Assembly: GCF_025420585.1 (NCBI RefSeq) | Contig: NZ_JAOEGB010000009.1 | Coordinates: forward strand, 124,001 to 188,000 | Reading direction: 5' to 3' | DNA from: Planotetraspora sp. A-T 1434 | GTDB lineage: Bacteria; Actinomycetota; Actinomycetes; Streptosporangiales; Streptosporangiaceae | DNA length: 64,000 nucleotides | Shown: piece after piece, positions 20,413 to 32,167 of the stretch | Position numbering within the stretch: the stretch's first letter is position 1 | How the letters are laid out: every line of letters begins with the position of its first letter | Notes under the pieces: generated by a model | The model's input: the letters and a program-made list of their open reading frames with translations, nothing else | Told to the model about the DNA's origin: nothing | Database searches by the model: none | Program-made: the position numbers and the translations under genes

Positions 20413-20416
<4 letters not shown>
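19010..20416 (-). CDS. mak: Maltokinase (Pep2/Mak)
   Basis: 468 residues, normal for Mak. The N-terminus has [16 protein letters not shown], the ATP-binding strand [18 protein letters not shown] includes the lysine, and the catalytic loop is [30 protein letters not shown] with the HGDxHxxQ and DFEG motifs. It makes maltose-1-phosphate from maltose and ATP, the donor for GlgE. The GTG overlaps the treS stop (GTGA), so the two are translationally coupled. A short tandem expansion ([18 protein letters not shown], about residues 38-56) lies in a surface loop. Confidence 0.93.
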
Positions 20417-22158
<1,742 letters not shown>

Positions 22159-22189
22159 CTTTTGACTCCCCGGTTGTGCAGGGCTGCGC

Positions 22190-24355
22190 TCACGGGCGGT
22201 GCGCTGACCCGTGGCGGAGCGTGAAGATATGTGCGGGATTGACATGCGGGTCGAGACGCACGTAGTTGGCCTGCCGCCAACGGTACGACTCGCCCGACAG
22301 TTCGTCGTCCACGACGAACTCGGCTTGCCAGTCGAGACCGAGAGCGGGCATGTCCAGCCGGACAGTCGCCTCGCGGGTGTTATGCGGATCCAGATTGACG
22401 ACGGCCAGAACAACATCGCCTAGGCCGTGCCGTCGTGTGGCCGTGTCGTAGGCGCCGGGCAGTCGCTTTGAGAAGCAGATCAGGTCCGGCTGGTCGACGC
22501 TATGGAACCGTAGGTTACGCAATTCCTGGAGCGCCGGGTGGGCTCTTCTCAACAAATTGAGGCGCGTGATGAAGGGCGCGAGGCTCCGGCCCTCACGCTC
22601 GGCCGCCGCCCAGTCACGCGGCCTGTACTGATATTTCTCGCTATCGAGGTACTCCTCGCTGCCGGGCCGGACGGCCACGTTCTCCGCCAGCTCGTATCCC
22701 GCGTAGACGCCCCAGCTCGGCGCCATCAGCGCGGCGAGGACCGCTCTGATCTTGAACGCCGGAACGCCTCCATGTTGAAGGTACTCGTGGAGGATGTCGG
22801 GGGTGTTAACGAACAGGTTCGGGCGCAGGAAGTGCGACGTCTCGTGGGACAGCTCCGCCAGGTAGTCCTCCACCTCGGGCTTGGAGTTCTTCCAGGTGAA
22901 GTAGGTGTACGACTGATGGAACCCGACCTTCGCGAGGGTTCGCATCATCGCCGGGCGGGTGAACGCCTCGGACAGGAACAGCACGTCGGGGTCGGTGGCG
23001 TTGATGTCCGCGAGCAGCCGCTCCCAGAAGCTCACCGGCTTGGTGTGCGGGTTGTCCACCCGGAAGATCCGCACGCCGTGGTCCATCCACAGCCGGACCA
23101 CCCGCTTCACCTCGGCGTAGATCCCCTCCGGGTCCTTGTCGAAGTTCAGTGGGTAGATGTCCTGATACTTCTTCGGAGGGTTCTCGGCGTACGCGATGGT
23201 CCCGTCGGCCCTGATGTTGAACCACTCCGGGTGCTCCTTGACCCACGGGTGGTCGGGGGAGCACTGGAGGGCGAGGTCGAGGGCGATCTCCATGCCGAGC
23301 TCCCTCGCCCGGGTCACGAAGTCGTCGAAGTCCTCGAACGTGCCGAGGTCGGGATGGATCGCGTCATGCCCGCCGTCCTCCGAGCCGATCGCCCACGGCG
23401 ATCCCGGGTCGTACGGCTCGGGGGTGAGGGTGTTGTTGCGCCCCTTGCGGAACTGCGTGCCGATCGGGTGGATCGGAGGCAGGTAGACGACGTCGAACCC
23501 CATCTGCGCGACGGCCGGCAGCCGCTTCGCCGCAGTCCGGAAATTTCCGGACTTGGGGGCTACGCCGGTATCCGATGCGACGCTGCGCGTCGCGGCTCGG
23601 TCGCTGATAACCGGCGGCTTCCCTCGTCGCTCGTCCGCTCGTTCCTCGCTCCCTTGCTCCTCAGTCCAGCCACCGGCGCTCCCTCGCGGCTCGACCTCGG
23701 CGCCCTCGGAGCGCGGGAAGAACTCGTACCACGACCCGAACAGCGCCCGCCGCCGGTCCACCCGGATCCGGTTCCTGCCGGACCGCGTGACCAGGTCGCG
23801 CAGCGGATGCGCGGCGATCAGGGCGGCCGTCTCCGGGAGCTGCGTCACCGCGAAGCGGGCGCGCGGGTCCACGTCGTCGTCGCGCAGCTTCGCCGCGACC
23901 GCCTGCAGCGCGCTCCGATGCCCGCACGCCGGACCGCCGTTCGCGCTCCGGCAGTCCGCGGCCCGTACGGCTCTCGCCGCCCGATCGAACAGCCGGGCGC
24001 CCTCCTCGCACATGAGGTCGGCGTCCATGCCGCGCGGGATCTTGATTCCCGCGTCGTGCAGCCACGTGGCGATGGGGTCGCTCCACGCCTCCACGCGGAA
24101 GTGCCACAGCCCCTCGTCGGGCAGGTGCACCTCCACGCTCCACCGGTCGGTGCCCGGCGCGACCTCGCGCATGGGCATCAGCCGCCCCGGCGTCCCGCTC
24201 GGGTCGATCAGCACGACCCCGGCGGCCACCGCGTCGTGTCCCTCCCGGAACACGATGGCGCTGATCTCGAAGGTCTCACCGGCCGCGGCCTTCGCGGGCA
24301 GCCGCCCGCACTCGACGACGGGGTGGATGTCCTGGATTGGGATTCTTCCGATCAT
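22190..24355 (-). CDS. glgE: Alpha-1,4-glucan:maltose-1-phosphate maltosyltransferase
   Basis: 721 residues, slightly long for GlgE. It has N-terminal domains, a GH13 barrel ([11 protein letters not shown]), nucleophile Asp in [10 protein letters not shown] and acid Glu in [10 protein letters not shown]. It extends alpha-1,4-glucan with maltose-1-phosphate. About 50 residues at ~221-271 ([17 protein letters not shown] and onward) interrupt the usual passage from FFPRSEG to the [11 protein letters not shown] segment; they look like a translated repeat insertion. The ATG at 24355 has TAACTT 8 nt upstream, fitting a leaderless start; a GTG at 24361 is the alternative. First gene of its operon. 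Confidence 0.92.
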   Translation of the reverse strand: MIGRIPIQDIHPVVECGRLPAKAAAGETFEISAIVFREGHDAVAAGVVLIDPSGTPGRLMPMREVAPGTDRWSVEVHLPDEGLWHFRVEAWSDPIATWLHDAGIKIPRGMDADLMCEEGARLFDRAARAVRAADCRSANGGPACGHRSALQAVAAKLRDDDVDPRARFAVTQLPETAALIAAHPLRDLVTRSGRNRIRVDRRRALFGSWYEFFPRSEGAEVEPRGSAGGWTEEQGSEERADERRGKPPVISDRAATRSVASDTGVAPKSGNFRTAAKRLPAVAQMGFDVVYLPPIHPIGTQFRKGRNNTLTPEPYDPGSPWAIGSEDGGHDAIHPDLGTFEDFDDFVTRARELGMEIALDLALQCSPDHPWVKEHPEWFNIRADGTIAYAENPPKKYQDIYPLNFDKDPEGIYAEVKRVVRLWMDHGVRIFRVDNPHTKPVSFWERLLADINATDPDVLFLSEAFTRPAMMRTLAKVGFHQSYTYFTWKNSKPEVEDYLAELSHETSHFLRPNLFVNTPDILHEYLQHGGVPAFKIRAVLAALMAPSWGVYAGYELAENVAVRPGSEEYLDSEKYQYRPRDWAAAEREGRSLAPFITRLNLLRRAHPALQELRNLRFHSVDQPDLICFSKRLPGAYDTATRRHGLGDVVLAVVNLDPHNTREATVRLDMPALGLDWQAEFVVDDELSGESYRWRQANYVRLDPHVNPAHIFTLRHGSAHRP
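23549..23701. repeat. REP-like in-frame insertion inside glgE
   Basis: The plus strand here contains GCTCGTCCGCTCGTTCCTCG and CGCTCCCTCGCGGCTCG, direct and inverted variants of GAGCGAGGAACGAGCG. The stretch has no counterpart in typical GlgE, keeps the frame and encodes Arg/Glu/Ser-rich sequence, as expected of a palindromic mobile repeat landing in a surface loop. Confidence 0.5.
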
Positions 24356-24917
24356 CGTCACTCAAGTTAGCGACGGCACGCCCGGTGCCGCCGGATTTCG
24401 GCGCAGGATTGATCTTCTTTGTCGGGCGATCTCACGGGAGACCACCGTCTTGGTGGATCTAATGCCCACTTCCCCGATGGGTGCTTCCTTCACGTGGCTT
24501 CGCGGGCAGTTTCGGACAACTTCAGGGTGATACGGGTGATCTGTGCTGATTATGCTGATCTTGCTGGTACCCCCGTTGCGCCGGTTTCGGGCAGCACAAG
24601 GAGAGACCCATTGGGGGGCCGGCTCGTCGCTCTTACAGGGGTTGCCCTAATAGTCCCCTCTTACCCGTGCGGATGAAAGACCGCGCGCCGTGTTTGGTTC
24701 GTCGCTCCCAGGAGAACGATCATTGGCGAAGGCAAGCCGTACGATCTCGCTTGGCATCACCAGCACGAGTGTAGTTTGGTGAGGTTTGAGCCGGTTTGTA
24801 AGTGGTGAGAGCGCTATGCAGAAAAGCCCAGGGCACTGTCGCGCCGGCGGACATCCTTGGGCGGACAAGAGTGTTCCGGTCGCGCGTCGTGGCGCTGAGT
24901 AACTAGGGTCTGGCCCC
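24356..24917. promoter_or_regulatory. Divergent glgE / glgP control region (562 bp)
   Basis: No gene is seen. On the minus strand TAACTT (24369-24364) lies 8 nt before the glgE ATG. On the plus strand TAGGGT (24904-24909) lies 8 nt before the glgP GTG. Both fit the TAnnnT -10 hexamer of leaderless actinobacterial transcripts. The middle (24500-24800) is AT-richer than the genes and may hold regulator sites, but no clear palindrome was found. Confidence 0.5.
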
Positions 24918-27515
24918 GTGAGAGCAATCCGCAGGTTCACCGTACGCACCGTTCTTCCCGCCCCACTCGCGGCACTTGGCGAGCTGGTCCAGAACCTCCG
25001 CTGGTCGTGGCACCCGGAGACCATGGACCTGTTCGCCGAGGTGGATCCCGAGGTATGGGAGCGGGTGGATCACGACCCCGTCGCGCTGCTCGGCGCCGTC
25101 GAGGCCGACCGGCTGCGCGAGCTGGCCCAGGACCGGCGTTTCCTCCGCAGGCTGGCGGACGCGGCCGACGACCTCCGCGAGTACATGACCGCCCCTCGGT
25201 GGTACCAGTCCCTCGACGGCGCGCCGGCGGCCATCGGTTACTTCTCGCCCGAGTACGGCATCGCCGCCGCCCTGCCGCAGTATTCGGGCGGCCTCGGCAT
25301 CCTGGCCGGCGACCACCTGAAGGCGGCCAGCGACCTCGGCGTGCCCATCCTCGGCGTCGGCCTGCTGTACCGGCACGGCTATTTCTCGCAGTCGCTGTCG
25401 GCCGAGGGGTGGCAGCTGGAGCACTACCCGTCACTCGACCCCGGCGGCCTGCCGCTCACGCTGCTCCGGGAGGAGGACGGCTCTCCGGCCCGCATCAGGA
25501 TCGGCCTGCCGGGCGCCCGCACGCTGCACGCCCAGATCTGGGTGGCCCAGGTCGGCCGGGTGCCGCTGCTGCTGCTCGACTCCGACGTGGCGGAGAACGA
25601 CGCGGCGGCCAGGGACGTGACCGACCGGCTCTACGGCGGCGGGGGCGACCACCGGCTCATGCAGGAGCTGCTGCTCGGCGTGGGCGGCGTCCGCGCCCTC
25701 CGGGCGTACTGCCGCGTCACCGGCCACCCCGAGCCGGAGGTGTTCCACACCAACGAGGGCCACGCCGGCTTCCTCGGCCTGGAGCGCATCCGTGAGCTGA
25801 CCGAGGCGCGCCTGTCCTTCGAGGAGGCCCTCGAAGCCGTCCGCGCCGGCACCGTCTTCACCACGCACACGCCCGTCCCGGCCGGGATCGACCGGTTCCC
25901 GGCGGAGATGATCGCGCGGCAGTTCGGCGGGGACAACGCCTGGCCGACCGTGGGGGTCGAGCGGATCCTGGAGCTGGGCGCCGAGCCCGACGCAGTGGAC
26001 GCCGACAAGGCGGTCTTCAACATGGCCGTCATGGGCATGCGGCTCGCCCAGCGGGTGAACGGCGTGTCCGAGCTGCACGGCCACGTCAGCCGGGAGATGT
26101 TCCAGGGGCTGTGGCCGGGGTTCGACGTGGACGAGGTGCCGATCGGGTCGATCACCAACGGCGTCCACGCGCCCAGTTGGGTGGGCCGCGAGGTCATGGA
26201 GCTCGCCGGCAAGGAGCTGCCCGCGCTGATCGACAAGACCCAGGGCTGGGAGGGCGTGCAGAAGCTTTCCGAGGCCGACATCTGGGCCATCCGCGGCAGG
26301 CTGCGGGCCCGCCTGGTGACGGAGGCGCGCAAGCGGATCAAGCGGTCCTGGCGGGAGCGCGGCGCCACGGAGGCGGAGCTGGGCTGGGCCGACGAGGCGC
26401 TCGACCCGGACGCGCTGACCATCGGGTTCGCCCGCCGGGTGCCCTCCTACAAGCGGCTCACGCTGATGCTCGCCGACCCGGGGCGGCTCAAGAAGCTGCT
26501 CCTCGACCCGGACAAGCCGGTCCAGATCGTCATCGCCGGAAAGGCCCACCCGGCCGACGAGGGCGGCAAGAAGCTCATCCAGCAGATCGTGCGGTTCGCC
26601 GACCAGGAGGACGTGCGGCACCGCATCGTCTTCCTCCCCGACTACGACATGGCCCTCGGCCAGCTCCTGGTGACCGGCTCCGACGTGTGGATGAACAACC
26701 CGCTGCGCCCGCTGGAGGCCTGCGGCACCTCGGGCATGAAGGCGGCGCTCAACGGCGGCCTCAACCTCTCCATCCGCGACGGGTGGTGGGACGAGTGGTA
26801 CGACGGCAACAACGGGTGGGCGATCCCCAGCGCCGACGGTGTGGCCGATCCGGAGCGCCGGGACGAGCTGGAGGCGGCGGCCCTCTACGACCTGATCGAG
26901 CGCGAGGTCGCCGACCGCTTCTACGACCGGGCCGCCGACGGGCTGCCCCGGCGGTGGCTGGAGATGGTCAAGCACACGCTGAGCTCGCTCGGCCCCAAGG
27001 TGCTCGCCGGCCGCATGCTCCGCGACTACGTCGTGGACCTCTACACCCCCGCCGCCCGGTCCGCCGGCGCGCTCGCGGCCGACAACTTCGAGAACGCCCG
27101 GCAGTTCGCCGCCTGGAAGCTGCGGGCGAGCAAGGCGTGGCCCGGCGTCCGGGTCGAGCACGTCGAGGCCACCGGGATCGGGGACACCCCCGAGCTGGGG
27201 GCGCGCCTGGAGATCCGGGCGACGATCGCCCTGGGCGAGCTGTCTCCGGACGACCTCCAGGTCCAGGCGGCCTACGGCCGCGTGGGGGCGCACGACGAGT
27301 TGATCGCTCCCACCTACGCGACGCTGAAGGCCGACTCGGTCGACGACGACGGCCGGGGCTACTACACGGGCGTCCTGCCGCTGGACCGCACGGGAGCCTT
27401 CGGCTACACGGTCCGCGTGGTGCCGTTCCACCCGTTGATGGCCTCTCCGGCGGAGCTCGGGCTCATCGCCGTCCCGGAGGAGCCCGTCGGCATGACCAAC
27501 GGCACGCTGCGATAG
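24918..27515 (+). CDS. glgP: Alpha-glucan (glycogen) phosphorylase
   Basis: 865 residues, GT35. The N-terminal DUF3417-type segment (LGELVQNLRWSWHPETMDLF) marks the actinobacterial/archaeal branch of the family. The PLP lysine is in EACGTSGMKAALNGGLN (about residue 612). It releases glucose-1-phosphate from non-reducing ends of glucan. It diverges from the GlgE operon, placing synthesis and breakdown back to back. The GTG has no good ribosome binding site but has TAGGGT 8 nt upstream. Confidence 0.93.
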   Translation: MRAIRRFTVRTVLPAPLAALGELVQNLRWSWHPETMDLFAEVDPEVWERVDHDPVALLGAVEADRLRELAQDRRFLRRLADAADDLREYMTAPRWYQSLDGAPAAIGYFSPEYGIAAALPQYSGGLGILAGDHLKAASDLGVPILGVGLLYRHGYFSQSLSAEGWQLEHYPSLDPGGLPLTLLREEDGSPARIRIGLPGARTLHAQIWVAQVGRVPLLLLDSDVAENDAAARDVTDRLYGGGGDHRLMQELLLGVGGVRALRAYCRVTGHPEPEVFHTNEGHAGFLGLERIRELTEARLSFEEALEAVRAGTVFTTHTPVPAGIDRFPAEMIARQFGGDNAWPTVGVERILELGAEPDAVDADKAVFNMAVMGMRLAQRVNGVSELHGHVSREMFQGLWPGFDVDEVPIGSITNGVHAPSWVGREVMELAGKELPALIDKTQGWEGVQKLSEADIWAIRGRLRARLVTEARKRIKRSWRERGATEAELGWADEALDPDALTIGFARRVPSYKRLTLMLADPGRLKKLLLDPDKPVQIVIAGKAHPADEGGKKLIQQIVRFADQEDVRHRIVFLPDYDMALGQLLVTGSDVWMNNPLRPLEACGTSGMKAALNGGLNLSIRDGWWDEWYDGNNGWAIPSADGVADPERRDELEAAALYDLIEREVADRFYDRAADGLPRRWLEMVKHTLSSLGPKVLAGRMLRDYVVDLYTPAARSAGALAADNFENARQFAAWKLRASKAWPGVRVEHVEATGIGDTPELGARLEIRATIALGELSPDDLQVQAAYGRVGAHDELIAPTYATLKADSVDDDGRGYYTGVLPLDRTGAFGYTVRVVPFHPLMASPAELGLIAVPEEPVGMTNGTLR

Positions 27516-27658
27516 GACAGAACGGGTAAGACTCGCGTCGCGGCCCGGGGATCCGGGCCGCGTCCCGCCTGGGAATCCGGCACGCGTGTCCGGCATGCGC
27601 GTTCTGGACATGGGGAGAGAGGACACCCGGACCGCCGACACTTTGGGGGAGTGATCAA

Positions 27659-29809
27659 ATGGGGAGCGCGTGGACCTTCCAGGGCCAGCCGGCCGCTTTG
27701 GGGGCCACCACGGTGACGCTGATCGAGGGCAACTCGTTCTGTGTCTCCGCGTGGAACGGCGACATCACTCCCGGCGGCCCGCAGGGCGTCTACCACGCCG
27801 ACACCCGGCTGCTGTCGCGATGGGAGCTCAAGGTCGACGACGTGCCCGTCGAGCCGCTCCAGGTGCTGGGGGCCGAGCCGTACCACGCCGTGTTCCTCGG
27901 CCGGACGCGGCCGAGGCCGGGGCGCGCGGAGAGCACCCTGATGGTGGTGCGCGACCGCTATGTGGGCGGTGGTGTCCGCGAGGACGTGACGCTGCGCAAC
28001 CTCTCGAACGAGCCCGCCGGCTGCGTGGTGGACGTCCATCTCGCGTCCGACGTGGCCGACCTCTTCGAGGTGAAGACGGACCGGGTCACCCACGTCCCTG
28101 ATGTGGACATGGTCCCGACGGGGAGCAGCCTGCGGATCTTCTCCCCGAGCCGGTCGCGCGGTGTGACGATCACGGCGAGGGAATCCTTCGCCGTGCCCGG
28201 CCTGCTGTCCTTCCGGGTGGTTGTGCCCGCGCGGGGCGAATGGAAGACCACCGTCCAGGTGAACCCGATCATCGACGGGGAGGAGTCGCAGGCCTGGTTC
28301 TCGGAGCTCCATCCTGTCGACCACGCCGAGCCGGCGGTGCGCCTGGCCGACTGGCACCGGCAGATCCCCGGCGTGATCACCACGCACGCCGGGCTCGCCA
28401 AGGCGCTCAGGCGGTCGAGGGAGGACCTGGGGTCGCTGAGGCTGTTCGAGCCGGGCCGTCCCGACGAGCCGCCGACGATCGCCGCCGGCGCGCCGTGGTT
28501 CATGACGCTGTTCGGCCGCGACTCGCTGCTGACCTCGTGGATGGCCCTGCCGCTCGACCAGTCGCTGGCTCTGGGCACGCTGCGCCGCCTGGCGAGGCTC
28601 CAGGGGACCACGGAGGATCCGCTCACCGAGGAGGAGCCCGGGAAGATCCTCCACGAGCTGCGGTTCGGCGTGCCGACCCGCGCCTCGCTCCACGGCGGCG
28701 CCTGCTACTACGGCTCGGTCGACGCCACCCCGCTCTACGTCATGCTGCTCGGCGAGCTGCGCCGCTGGGGCATCCACCGCGAGGCCGTGGAGGGGCTGCT
28801 CCCGGCGGCCGACGCGGCGCTGTCCTGGATCGAGAACTACGGCATGCGCCGGGGGCCCTGCGAGGGCCTGCTGTGGTACCGCCGCATGACCGACCAGGGC
28901 CTGGTCAACCAGGGCTGGAAGGACTCCTTCGACGGGATCACCTTCGCGGACGGGACCCTGGCCCGCGCGCCGATCGCCGTGGCCGAGGCGCAGGGCTACG
29001 TCTACGCCGCCTACATCGCCCGCGGGCACTTCGCCCACGAGATGGGCGACCACGAGGCCGAGCGCAAGTGCGCCGAGCGGGCCCGCCTCATCCGCGAGAC
29101 GTTCAACGAGCGCTTCTGGCTGCCCGACCGGGGCTACTACGCCATCGGTCTCGACGGCGACGGCAGGCCGATCGACAGCCTGGCGTCCAACATGGGCCAC
29201 TGCCTGTGGACCGGCATCGTGGACGAGGACAAGGCGGAGTCCGTCGCCCACCATCTGCTGTCCGACGAGATGTTCACCGGTTTCGGCGTCCGCACCCTCG
29301 GGTCGGACATGGGTGCCTACAACCCGATGAGCTACCACAACGGGTCGGTCTGGCCGCACGACAACGCTCTGATCGTGGCCGGGCTGATCCGTTACGGCTT
29401 CGTCGCGGAGGCCCAGCGGGTCTCCATGGGCCTGCTGGACGCCGCCGAGGCGTTCGGCGGGCGCTTACCGGAGCTGTTCTGCGGCTTCGGCAGGAAGGAG
29501 TTTCCCGTGCCGGTGCCGTACCCCACGTCCTGCTCGCCGCAGGCGTGGGCGGCGGCCGCCCCGATCCAGGTGATGCGCTCACTGCTGCGGTTCGATCCAT
29601 GGATCCCGTACGGCCAGGCATGGGTGGCGCCGGCACTACCCAAAGAAATCGGCGACCTGCGGATCACCGGACTGCCGCTGGCCGGCGCCCGGGTCGATCT
29701 TCTGGTCCGGGAGAACGGCGAGACGACGATCAGCGGGGCGCCCGAGGGCATCGAGGTGCACTACGAGCCCCGCCCGCCGGTCAGCATGCTCATAGGACAT
29801 CGCGGGTAG
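27659..29809 (+). CDS. Glycogen-debranching-type glucosidase (amylo-alpha-1,6-glucosidase family)
   Basis: 716 residues. The N-terminal domain (TLIEGNSFCVSAWNGDI to GVYHADTRLLSRWEL) matches the bacterial GDE N-terminal module, and the (alpha/alpha)6 barrel contains WFMTLFGRDSLLTSWM, NQGWKDSFDGI and SYHNGSVWPHDNAL. In this family acidic residues in the GRDS and KDS regions are candidates for catalysis. It probably removes alpha-1,6 branches left by the phosphorylase 143 bp upstream. GGGGGA precedes the ATG by 8-9 nt. A related role on other oligosaccharides cannot be excluded. Confidence 0.82.
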   Translation: MGSAWTFQGQPAALGATTVTLIEGNSFCVSAWNGDITPGGPQGVYHADTRLLSRWELKVDDVPVEPLQVLGAEPYHAVFLGRTRPRPGRAESTLMVVRDRYVGGGVREDVTLRNLSNEPAGCVVDVHLASDVADLFEVKTDRVTHVPDVDMVPTGSSLRIFSPSRSRGVTITARESFAVPGLLSFRVVVPARGEWKTTVQVNPIIDGEESQAWFSELHPVDHAEPAVRLADWHRQIPGVITTHAGLAKALRRSREDLGSLRLFEPGRPDEPPTIAAGAPWFMTLFGRDSLLTSWMALPLDQSLALGTLRRLARLQGTTEDPLTEEEPGKILHELRFGVPTRASLHGGACYYGSVDATPLYVMLLGELRRWGIHREAVEGLLPAADAALSWIENYGMRRGPCEGLLWYRRMTDQGLVNQGWKDSFDGITFADGTLARAPIAVAEAQGYVYAAYIARGHFAHEMGDHEAERKCAERARLIRETFNERFWLPDRGYYAIGLDGDGRPIDSLASNMGHCLWTGIVDEDKAESVAHHLLSDEMFTGFGVRTLGSDMGAYNPMSYHNGSVWPHDNALIVAGLIRYGFVAEAQRVSMGLLDAAEAFGGRLPELFCGFGRKEFPVPVPYPTSCSPQAWAAAAPIQVMRSLLRFDPWIPYGQAWVAPALPKEIGDLRITGLPLAGARVDLLVRENGETTISGAPEGIEVHYEPRPPVSMLIGHRG

Positions 29810-29837
29810 CCGGGGGACACACGATCTGGAGGTCCCG

Positions 29838-30935
29838 ATGGATGCGACAGACGATAAAAGCGGCTCATGCGACGCGCTGCACATCGCGATGGTGGCACCC
29901 CCCTGGTACGACATCCCGCCGCGAGGGTACGGCGGCATCGAGTCGATGACGGCCGACCTGGTCCGCGGCCTGACCCGGCGAGGTCATCGAGTGACATTGA
30001 TCGGCGCGGGCGACGGCGTCGATCTGCGCACGTACGAGCAGCCGCCCTCCGAGCGCATCGGGGACCCGATCCCCGAGGTGGCGCACGCGGCCAAGGCCGA
30101 CAGGTTCCTGGAGGGCCTCCGGGCCGACGTCATCCATGATCACTCCCTGGCCGGGCCTCTCGGGGCCCGTGGCAGGTCCGCGCCGACGGTGGTCACCTGT
30201 CACGGCCCGGTCACCGGTGAGATGGGGGAGTTCTACCAGGCGCTGAGCGCGACCGTCGCGCTGGTCGCCGTCTCCTGGGCGCAGCGGGCCCACGCCCCCG
30301 GCCTGAACTGGGCCGGTCGCGTGCACAACGCGGTGGCCGTGGACACCTTCCCGTTCGTGGACCGCAAGGAGGACTGGGTTCTCTGGCTGGGCCGGTTCAA
30401 CCCGGACAAGGGCGCCCATCTGGCGATCGAGGCCGCACGGGCGGCGGGCCGCCGCATCCTCCTGGCCGGCAAGCAGAGCGAGGACGTGGAGCGGGCCTAC
30501 TTCGAGAACGAGGTCGAGCCGCTGCTCGGCCCAGGAGCGGAATACGTCGGTGAGGCCGACGCCGATCTCAAGCGCGAGCTGCTCTCCAGGGCCCGCTGCC
30601 TGGTGTTCCCCCTCCAGTGGGAGGAACCCTTCGGCATGATCATGATCGAGGCCATGGCCTGCGGCACGCCGGTCGTCGCGTTGAAGAGGGGATCCGTGCC
30701 CGAGCTGGTCGCGGACGGCGTGACCGGCTTCGTCCGCGACGAGCCGCCGGAGCTGCCGTCCGCCATCGAGGCCGCCGGTGAGCTCGACCCCGCCGCCGCG
30801 CGTGCCCACGTGGCCCGCCATTTCGACGTCTCGGTGATGGTCGAGGGATACGAGCGCGTCTACCGCAAGGTGATCTCGTCGGAGGAGGTCCGAAAACCCC
30901 GGCACCTGTTGCCGGTGGCCGCTGATCTATCGTGA
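29838..30935 (+). CDS. GT4-family glycosyltransferase
   Basis: 365 residues. A GT-B fold is shown by IAMVAPPWYDIPPRGYGGIE at the N-terminus, WLGRFNPDKGAHLAIEAA in the middle, and the C-terminal EPFGMIMIEAMACGTPVVALKRGSVPE, whose Glu pair binds the nucleotide sugar. Donor and acceptor are unknown. It is only 28 bp after the debranching gene, so it may belong to the same transcript and to glucan or glycolipid synthesis. GGAGG sits 7 nt before the ATG. Confidence 0.85.
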   Translation: MDATDDKSGSCDALHIAMVAPPWYDIPPRGYGGIESMTADLVRGLTRRGHRVTLIGAGDGVDLRTYEQPPSERIGDPIPEVAHAAKADRFLEGLRADVIHDHSLAGPLGARGRSAPTVVTCHGPVTGEMGEFYQALSATVALVAVSWAQRAHAPGLNWAGRVHNAVAVDTFPFVDRKEDWVLWLGRFNPDKGAHLAIEAARAAGRRILLAGKQSEDVERAYFENEVEPLLGPGAEYVGEADADLKRELLSRARCLVFPLQWEEPFGMIMIEAMACGTPVVALKRGSVPELVADGVTGFVRDEPPELPSAIEAAGELDPAAARAHVARHFDVSVMVEGYERVYRKVISSEEVRKPRHLLPVAADLS

Positions 30936-30981
30936 GCCGGGCCAGTGTTACAGGACGGGCCGGTGGAAGGACGATGGTGTC

Positions 30982-31755
30982 ATGAGTGAGTTCGTCAGCG
31001 TGGAGATCGCCGACCAGATCGCGACCATCCGGCTGGACCGGCCGAAGATGAACGCGCTCAACCGGCAGTTACAGGAGGAGATCGCCGAGGCCGCCCAGCT
31101 GGTCGACGGCGACCCCGGCGTCAACGCGGTGATCCTCTACGGTGGCGAGCGGGTGTTCGCGGCGGGGGCGGACATCAAGGAGATGGCCGTCATGTCCTAC
31201 GCGGACATGTCCGTCCATTCGCGCGTTCTGCAGGACTGCTTCACCGCCGTGGCCCGGATCGGCAAGCCGGTCGTCGCCGCGATCACCGGGTACGCCCTCG
31301 GAGGCGGCTGTGAGCTCGCGCTGTGCGCCGACTTCCGGGTCGCGGGGGAGAGCGCCAAGCTCGGTCAGCCGGAGATCACCCTCGGCATCATTCCGGGCGC
31401 CGGGGGGACCCAGCGCCTGCCCAGGCTCGTCGGACCGGCCAGGGCCAAGGACCTGATCTTCACCGGCCGGCACGTCGACGCGGCCGAGGCCCTCGCCATG
31501 GGGCTGGTGGACCGGGTGGTTCCCGACAACGAGGTCTACACGGCCGCGTTGGAACTGGCCGCGACCTTCGCGGGCGGGCCGGCCGCCGCCGTCCGGGCCG
31601 CCAAGCTCGCGGTCGACCAGGGGCTGGAGGTCGATCTCGACACCGGGCTGGAGATCGAGCGGCTCCACTTCTCCGGCCTGTTCGCCACCGAGGACGCCAG
31701 GGAGGGCATGACCGCTTTCGCCGAGAAGCGCCGCGCGAGGTTTTCCGGCAAGTGA
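30982..31755 (+). CDS. Enoyl-CoA hydratase/isomerase family protein
   Basis: 257 residues, crotonase fold. The oxyanion-hole segments are FAAGADIKEMAVM and GYALGGGCELALCADFRVAGE. The catalytic Glu pair of true hydratases is expected near QPEITLGIIPGAGGTQRLPRL, where both glutamate-type positions are conserved (QPEI, then GxGGTQ). It probably hydrates short or medium 2-enoyl-CoA in beta-oxidation. GGAAGGACG precedes the ATG. Repeat cluster C lies directly downstream. Confidence 0.87.
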   Translation: MSEFVSVEIADQIATIRLDRPKMNALNRQLQEEIAEAAQLVDGDPGVNAVILYGGERVFAAGADIKEMAVMSYADMSVHSRVLQDCFTAVARIGKPVVAAITGYALGGGCELALCADFRVAGESAKLGQPEITLGIIPGAGGTQRLPRLVGPARAKDLIFTGRHVDAAEALAMGLVDRVVPDNEVYTAALELAATFAGGPAAAVRAAKLAVDQGLEVDLDTGLEIERLHFSGLFATEDAREGMTAFAEKRRARFSGK

Positions 31756-31778
31756 GTTCACCGGCCGCCAAAACCGCC

Positions 31779-31895
31779 GTGATCATGCAGGGTTTCCCGG
31801 GAAACCCGGCAACGTGGGATTCCACGGATCGTGATCATGCACCGATTCCGCCGCACGCGGCTTGACCAGGGTCGACACTATTCGTGATCATGCAG
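31779..31895 (+). repeat. Intergenic phased repeat cluster C (3 units)
   Basis: Forward cores start at 31779, 31831 and 31884 (spacing 52 and 53). The first continues GGTTTCCCGGGAAAC. The rest of the 412-bp gap to 32167 shows no gene or clear hairpin. Confidence 0.85.
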
Positions 31896-32167
31896 CCCGG
31901 CGTGCGCTACCCCGGTATGTCTCCGGCGGTGCCTGCTGGCCTGGGTCAAACCCGCACGCCGGCCGGAGAGCCCGAGCCCTGAAGCGGCCAAGGTCAGCCC
32001 GGCGATCACCGGCGAGCCGATCGCTCGGGTGAAGCGTCTCGGCTGCTGACACGCGCTCCGGGGTCTCCGATGGTCCGAAACCTGGAGACACGCCGCGGAC
32101 GTTCCCGCCGGACGCCGTCGCCCGATCCGTGCGAGGGCGGCTGGAATTGCGGCTATCGTGGCGATCC

